Part shown: in pieces, positions 20,653 through 22,928 of the stretch
Position numbering within the stretch: the first letter of the stretch is position 1
Layout: every line of letters begins with the position of its first letter
The notes under the pieces: generated by a model
What the model was told of the DNA's origin: nothing
The model's input: only the letters and a program-made list of their open reading frames with translations
Databases searched by the model: none
Program-made: the position numbers and the translations under genes
From: Kiritimatiellia bacterium
Lineage (GTDB): Bacteria; Verrucomicrobiota; Kiritimatiellia; RFP12; UBA1067
Reading direction: 5' to 3'
DNA length: 22,928 bases
Assembly (NCBI GenBank): GCA_900767325.1
Contig: CAAFYT010000083.1
Span: forward strand, 1-22,928

Positions 20653-22928
20653 TTACTTACCGCCGAGTTTCAACCAGACGCGGAGCATTTCGGAGTCGCT
20701 CCAGGCCTGCGCAGCACAGCCCTTCTGCGCGTGCGGTGCATTGCCATCGGCGATTTCACTCAGATGGCAGAGACACCCCGAGTTGATGGAGTCGATCGCG
20801 CCCGCCAGAATCTGAAGTGCGGACTCCTTCGACGAGAGCCCCGTCGCCGCCAGTGCCTCGGCATACAGCGCGAACGGCCACGCCCAGACCGTGCCGTTGT
20901 GGTAGGCCGGCTTGCGGCGCGTATCCTCGTCTCCCGCGTAGACACCGCAGTAGAGCGGATGCCCCACATTGAGCGAACGGATGCCACCGGGCACGAGCAA
21001 TTCCTCCGTAGCGCGCAGGATCGACGGATCATCCAGAACGCCAAGCGTAAGCAGGAAGAGCTGGTTTGGACGCACCGCATCGTCCGGTTCGGCGCGCGAG
21101 GCCGGCTCGCCGTGCGGCGCCGACAGACAATCGTAGTAACCACACAGGATCGCCTTCGGCAGATCGGGGGTCTCCGTCATCGACGAGATCTTGAAGTACC
21201 GACGCACCGAATCGAGCGCACGATCGGCGAGATCGTCACGCCCGAGATAGCGCAACGCCGAGATCCACAACGCCTGTATCTCGACGGGATAGCCGATGCG
21301 CGGCGTGCACGCCGGATAATTCGTATCCATCCACGTGAAGTGCGAAGGCGACCAAATCAAGGCCGATTCGGCATCCATGTGAATGCCGTTCGGCGTACCT
21401 TGGATATAGTTCTCGACAATCGATTCGCAGGTCGTCCGAAGTCCCGCGCCCCTCGACCCCAGCTCCTGGACGCAGCGGATGAACCAGAGCTGCGCATCCG
21501 TCGTATCGCGATTGCCAGCCGTCTTGCCGTGAATGATGTTGGGAAGAGTACCTTTCTCCTCGAAAGCGGCGAACGCCTTGAGGATCTTCAGCGAGTCGGC
21601 GATGCGTCCGGCGGCGATCATGCCGCGCAGGAAGATGAACGTGTCGCGCCCCCAGTCCAGAAACCACGGGTAGCCGGCGATGACGGTCTTGAGGTCGTCG
21701 CGCTTGACGATGTAGAGCTCCAGCGCCCGTCTCATCGCCTCAGCCACGGACTGCGTCGCGACCGCCGGAAAATGCTCAATCCCCCAATGCAGATGCGTTG
21801 CAGAAGAGTTTCCGTAGACGCCGACGATCTCGACCGAGTCCTCGATCTTGAGATCAGCCGAGAACCAGCCCGGCGAATAGAGGTCACCCGTACCATCCTG
21901 TCCGCGGGACGCCTCCTCGATGTGCGAAACATTGTACGTCCACTGGGGCTCGTGGTGATAAACGCCGTTCTCGGCCGTCAGGGAGAAACTTTCACCATAC
22001 GGGCCAAACCGAAAGCCCTTGCCAGCGATCTCCGTGGTGGACGCGGGGAAGAGCGTCTCCAATCCCGTGAATGCCTTCGTCGTGGAATGGAAGCTGCGCC
22101 ATTCCACATCGGGGCGAAAGACGAGACGCACCTGATCGCCGATATCATTCTCGCCAGCATCGGAGCGCGTGACCTTCAGCCGAGCCGCGTTCATCCCCTC
22201 CGCCAACGACACCGTGACGGCGAACGCCGTCTCCTTGCCCATGCCGCACGGCACGCGAAAATCCCACTTCGCGCCACGCCCCGACGGATCGGCGGTGAAA
22301 AGCGTGACGCACTTGGCGTCGAGCTCCCGGGTGTAGCCCTCGCGCTGCAGCCAACATCGCGTCCGCGTCCAGAGATTGAGCCGATCCGACGGAACGCGCG
22401 GATTCGGATTCGCCGCCAGGATCGCATCGTATTGACTCTCCACGCGCCCCCAACCGATCCTGATCTGCGCGGCAGCGCCGGCGCCGTTGGAGAGAATCGT
22501 GCGGAAGCCCGGGTTCCGACGAACCTCGTCGCCGACCATCGAGAGCTTGACCGCCGCCTTCTTCGATGTCGGCGGAACGAAGAATCGCGAACGCGTGCGG
22601 ACGGCTCGTCCAGACTCGTAGAGCGTGACTTCGAGGAAAAGCATGCGGCAGACCGTACCGTCGCCCTTGTAATGAGGCGAATCGAAGGTAACCTTGTGGT
22701 CGTTGGAGCGGTAGACGCGCACCGTCTTGCCCGTTGTCGGCTCGACAAGCCGCAGCCGAAAATGAGACGCCGCCGAAACCTCCACCCACTCCCCTTCAGG
22801 AACAACCACGTCGCGATTCTCGTCTCTCGGAATGGAGATGTGAAAAAGCGCCTCCGGCTGCGGCAACCCGACAAAACCGCGCGAGTCGCGAAGTTCTCCT
22901 TCGCCTTCCCGTAACGGCTCCGCGGCAA
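20653..22928 (-). CDS. Amylo-alpha-1,6-glucosidase / glycogen debranching enzyme (GH133), 5' end outside window
   Basis: 757 residues are visible and the frame stays open to position 22928, so the start is probably outside the window. The TTG at 22866 is not convincing, because coding-like sequence continues upstream. The C-terminal half is the GH133 (GDE C-terminal) alpha/alpha-barrel: GYPWFLDWGRDTFIFLRG (visible residues 418-435), NRDTTDAQLWFI, MDAESALIWSPSHFTWMD, GYPVEIQALWISALR, RPNQLFLLTLG and YHNGTVWAWPFALYAEAL. It ends CAAQAWSDSEMLR. The N-terminal part (RPDVEWRSFHSTTKAF) is a beta-rich region of the GDE N-terminal type. It should hydrolyse alpha-1,6 branch points of glycogen in the cytosol. 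No other glycogen gene is visible and no signal peptide can be judged. Confidence 0.9.
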   Translation of the reverse strand, partial: AAEPLREGEGELRDSRGFVGLPQPEALFHISIPRDENRDVVVPEGEWVEVSAASHFRLRLVEPTTGKTVRVYRSNDHKVTFDSPHYKGDGTVCRMLFLEVTLYESGRAVRTRSRFFVPPTSKKAAVKLSMVGDEVRRNPGFRTILSNGAGAAAQIRIGWGRVESQYDAILAANPNPRVPSDRLNLWTRTRCWLQREGYTRELDAKCVTLFTADPSGRGAKWDFRVPCGMGKETAFAVTVSLAEGMNAARLKVTRSDAGENDIGDQVRLVFRPDVEWRSFHSTTKAFTGLETLFPASTTEIAGKGFRFGPYGESFSLTAENGVYHHEPQWTYNVSHIEEASRGQDGTGDLYSPGWFSADLKIEDSVEIVGVYGNSSATHLHWGIEHFPAVATQSVAEAMRRALELYIVKRDDLKTVIAGYPWFLDWGRDTFIFLRGMIAAGRIADSLKILKAFAAFEEKGTLPNIIHGKTAGNRDTTDAQLWFIRCVQELGSRGAGLRTTCESIVENYIQGTPNGIHMDAESALIWSPSHFTWMDTNYPACTPRIGYPVEIQALWISALRYLGRDDLADRALDSVRRYFKISSMTETPDLPKAILCGYYDCLSAPHGEPASRAEPDDAVRPNQLFLLTLGVLDDPSILRATEELLVPGGIRSLNVGHPLYCGVYAGDEDTRRKPAYHNGTVWAWPFALYAEALAATGLSSKESALQILAGAIDSINSGCLCHLSEIADGNAPHAQKGCAAQAWSDSEMLRVWLKLGGK

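Noticed and set aside
20731..22914. 727-codon open frame on the plus strand opposite the GH133 gene
   Set aside because: It lies entirely antisense to a well-conserved gene, is rich in Arg/Ala/Pro, and shows no recognisable motif. Long antisense frames are expected at this GC content.

Overview
The window is about 23 kb of GC-rich bacterial chromosome. All 29 genes I can support lie on the minus strand, so the map is read from high to low coordinates. TolB and MurA point to a Gram-negative envelope with peptidoglycan. Three features suggest the PVC superphylum, perhaps an uncultured gut Kiritimatiellota or Lentisphaerota relative: a 14-residue surface-repeat protein, an unnamed CxxC protein like ones I recall from PVC genomes, and a release-factor-like protein with a basic tail. 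That placement is inferred from gene content only. No RNA gene, CRISPR array, insertion sequence or phage gene was seen. No gene-free stretch exceeds about 110 bases.

Layout in transcription order. (1) 22928-20653: a GH133 glycogen-debranching enzyme, cut by the window edge. (2) 20623-18580: nusB-ribD-ribE, antitermination plus riboflavin synthesis. (3) 18471-16806: rpmE-prfA and a divergent PAP2 membrane phosphatase. (4) 16786-15566: argJ. (5) 15521-12185: tolB-gatC-gatA and a cyclophilin. (6) 12127-6382: a secreted 14-residue-repeat protein, a DUF1015 protein, a DUF2062 membrane protein, a CxxC protein of unknown function, a SNF2 helicase, a SWIM zinc-finger protein and a 44-residue protein. 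(7) 6362-1: an ABC ATPase, a TrkA/KtrA-type K+ regulator, murA, a YrdC(TsaC)-Maf fusion, thiamine pyrophosphokinase, folB, pncC, a release-factor-like rescue protein, murI, and the start of a short-chain dehydrogenase. In block 7 every junction is a 1-nt gap or an overlap.

Promoters look unusually uniform. Four of the six blocks whose upstream DNA is visible start from an extended -10 of the form TGGTA(T/A)AAT, often within a few bases of the preceding stop codon. In front of argJ and the ABC ATPase the -10 is only 6-7 nt from the ATG, which predicts leaderless mRNAs. The repeat-protein operon instead has a near-consensus -35/-10 pair overlapped by a perfect palindrome. I see no convincing intrinsic terminator.

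Most genes are housekeeping: envelope precursors (murA, murI), cofactors (folB, thiamine, riboflavin), translation quality (t6A synthesis, release factors, GatCA, L31) and nucleotide or NAD hygiene (Maf, PncC). The points most worth a second look are the YrdC-Maf fusion, the Cys-to-Asp change in MurA that predicts fosfomycin resistance, the SNF2/SWIM/CxxC cluster, the compact RF1 with a TTG start, and the promoter architecture.
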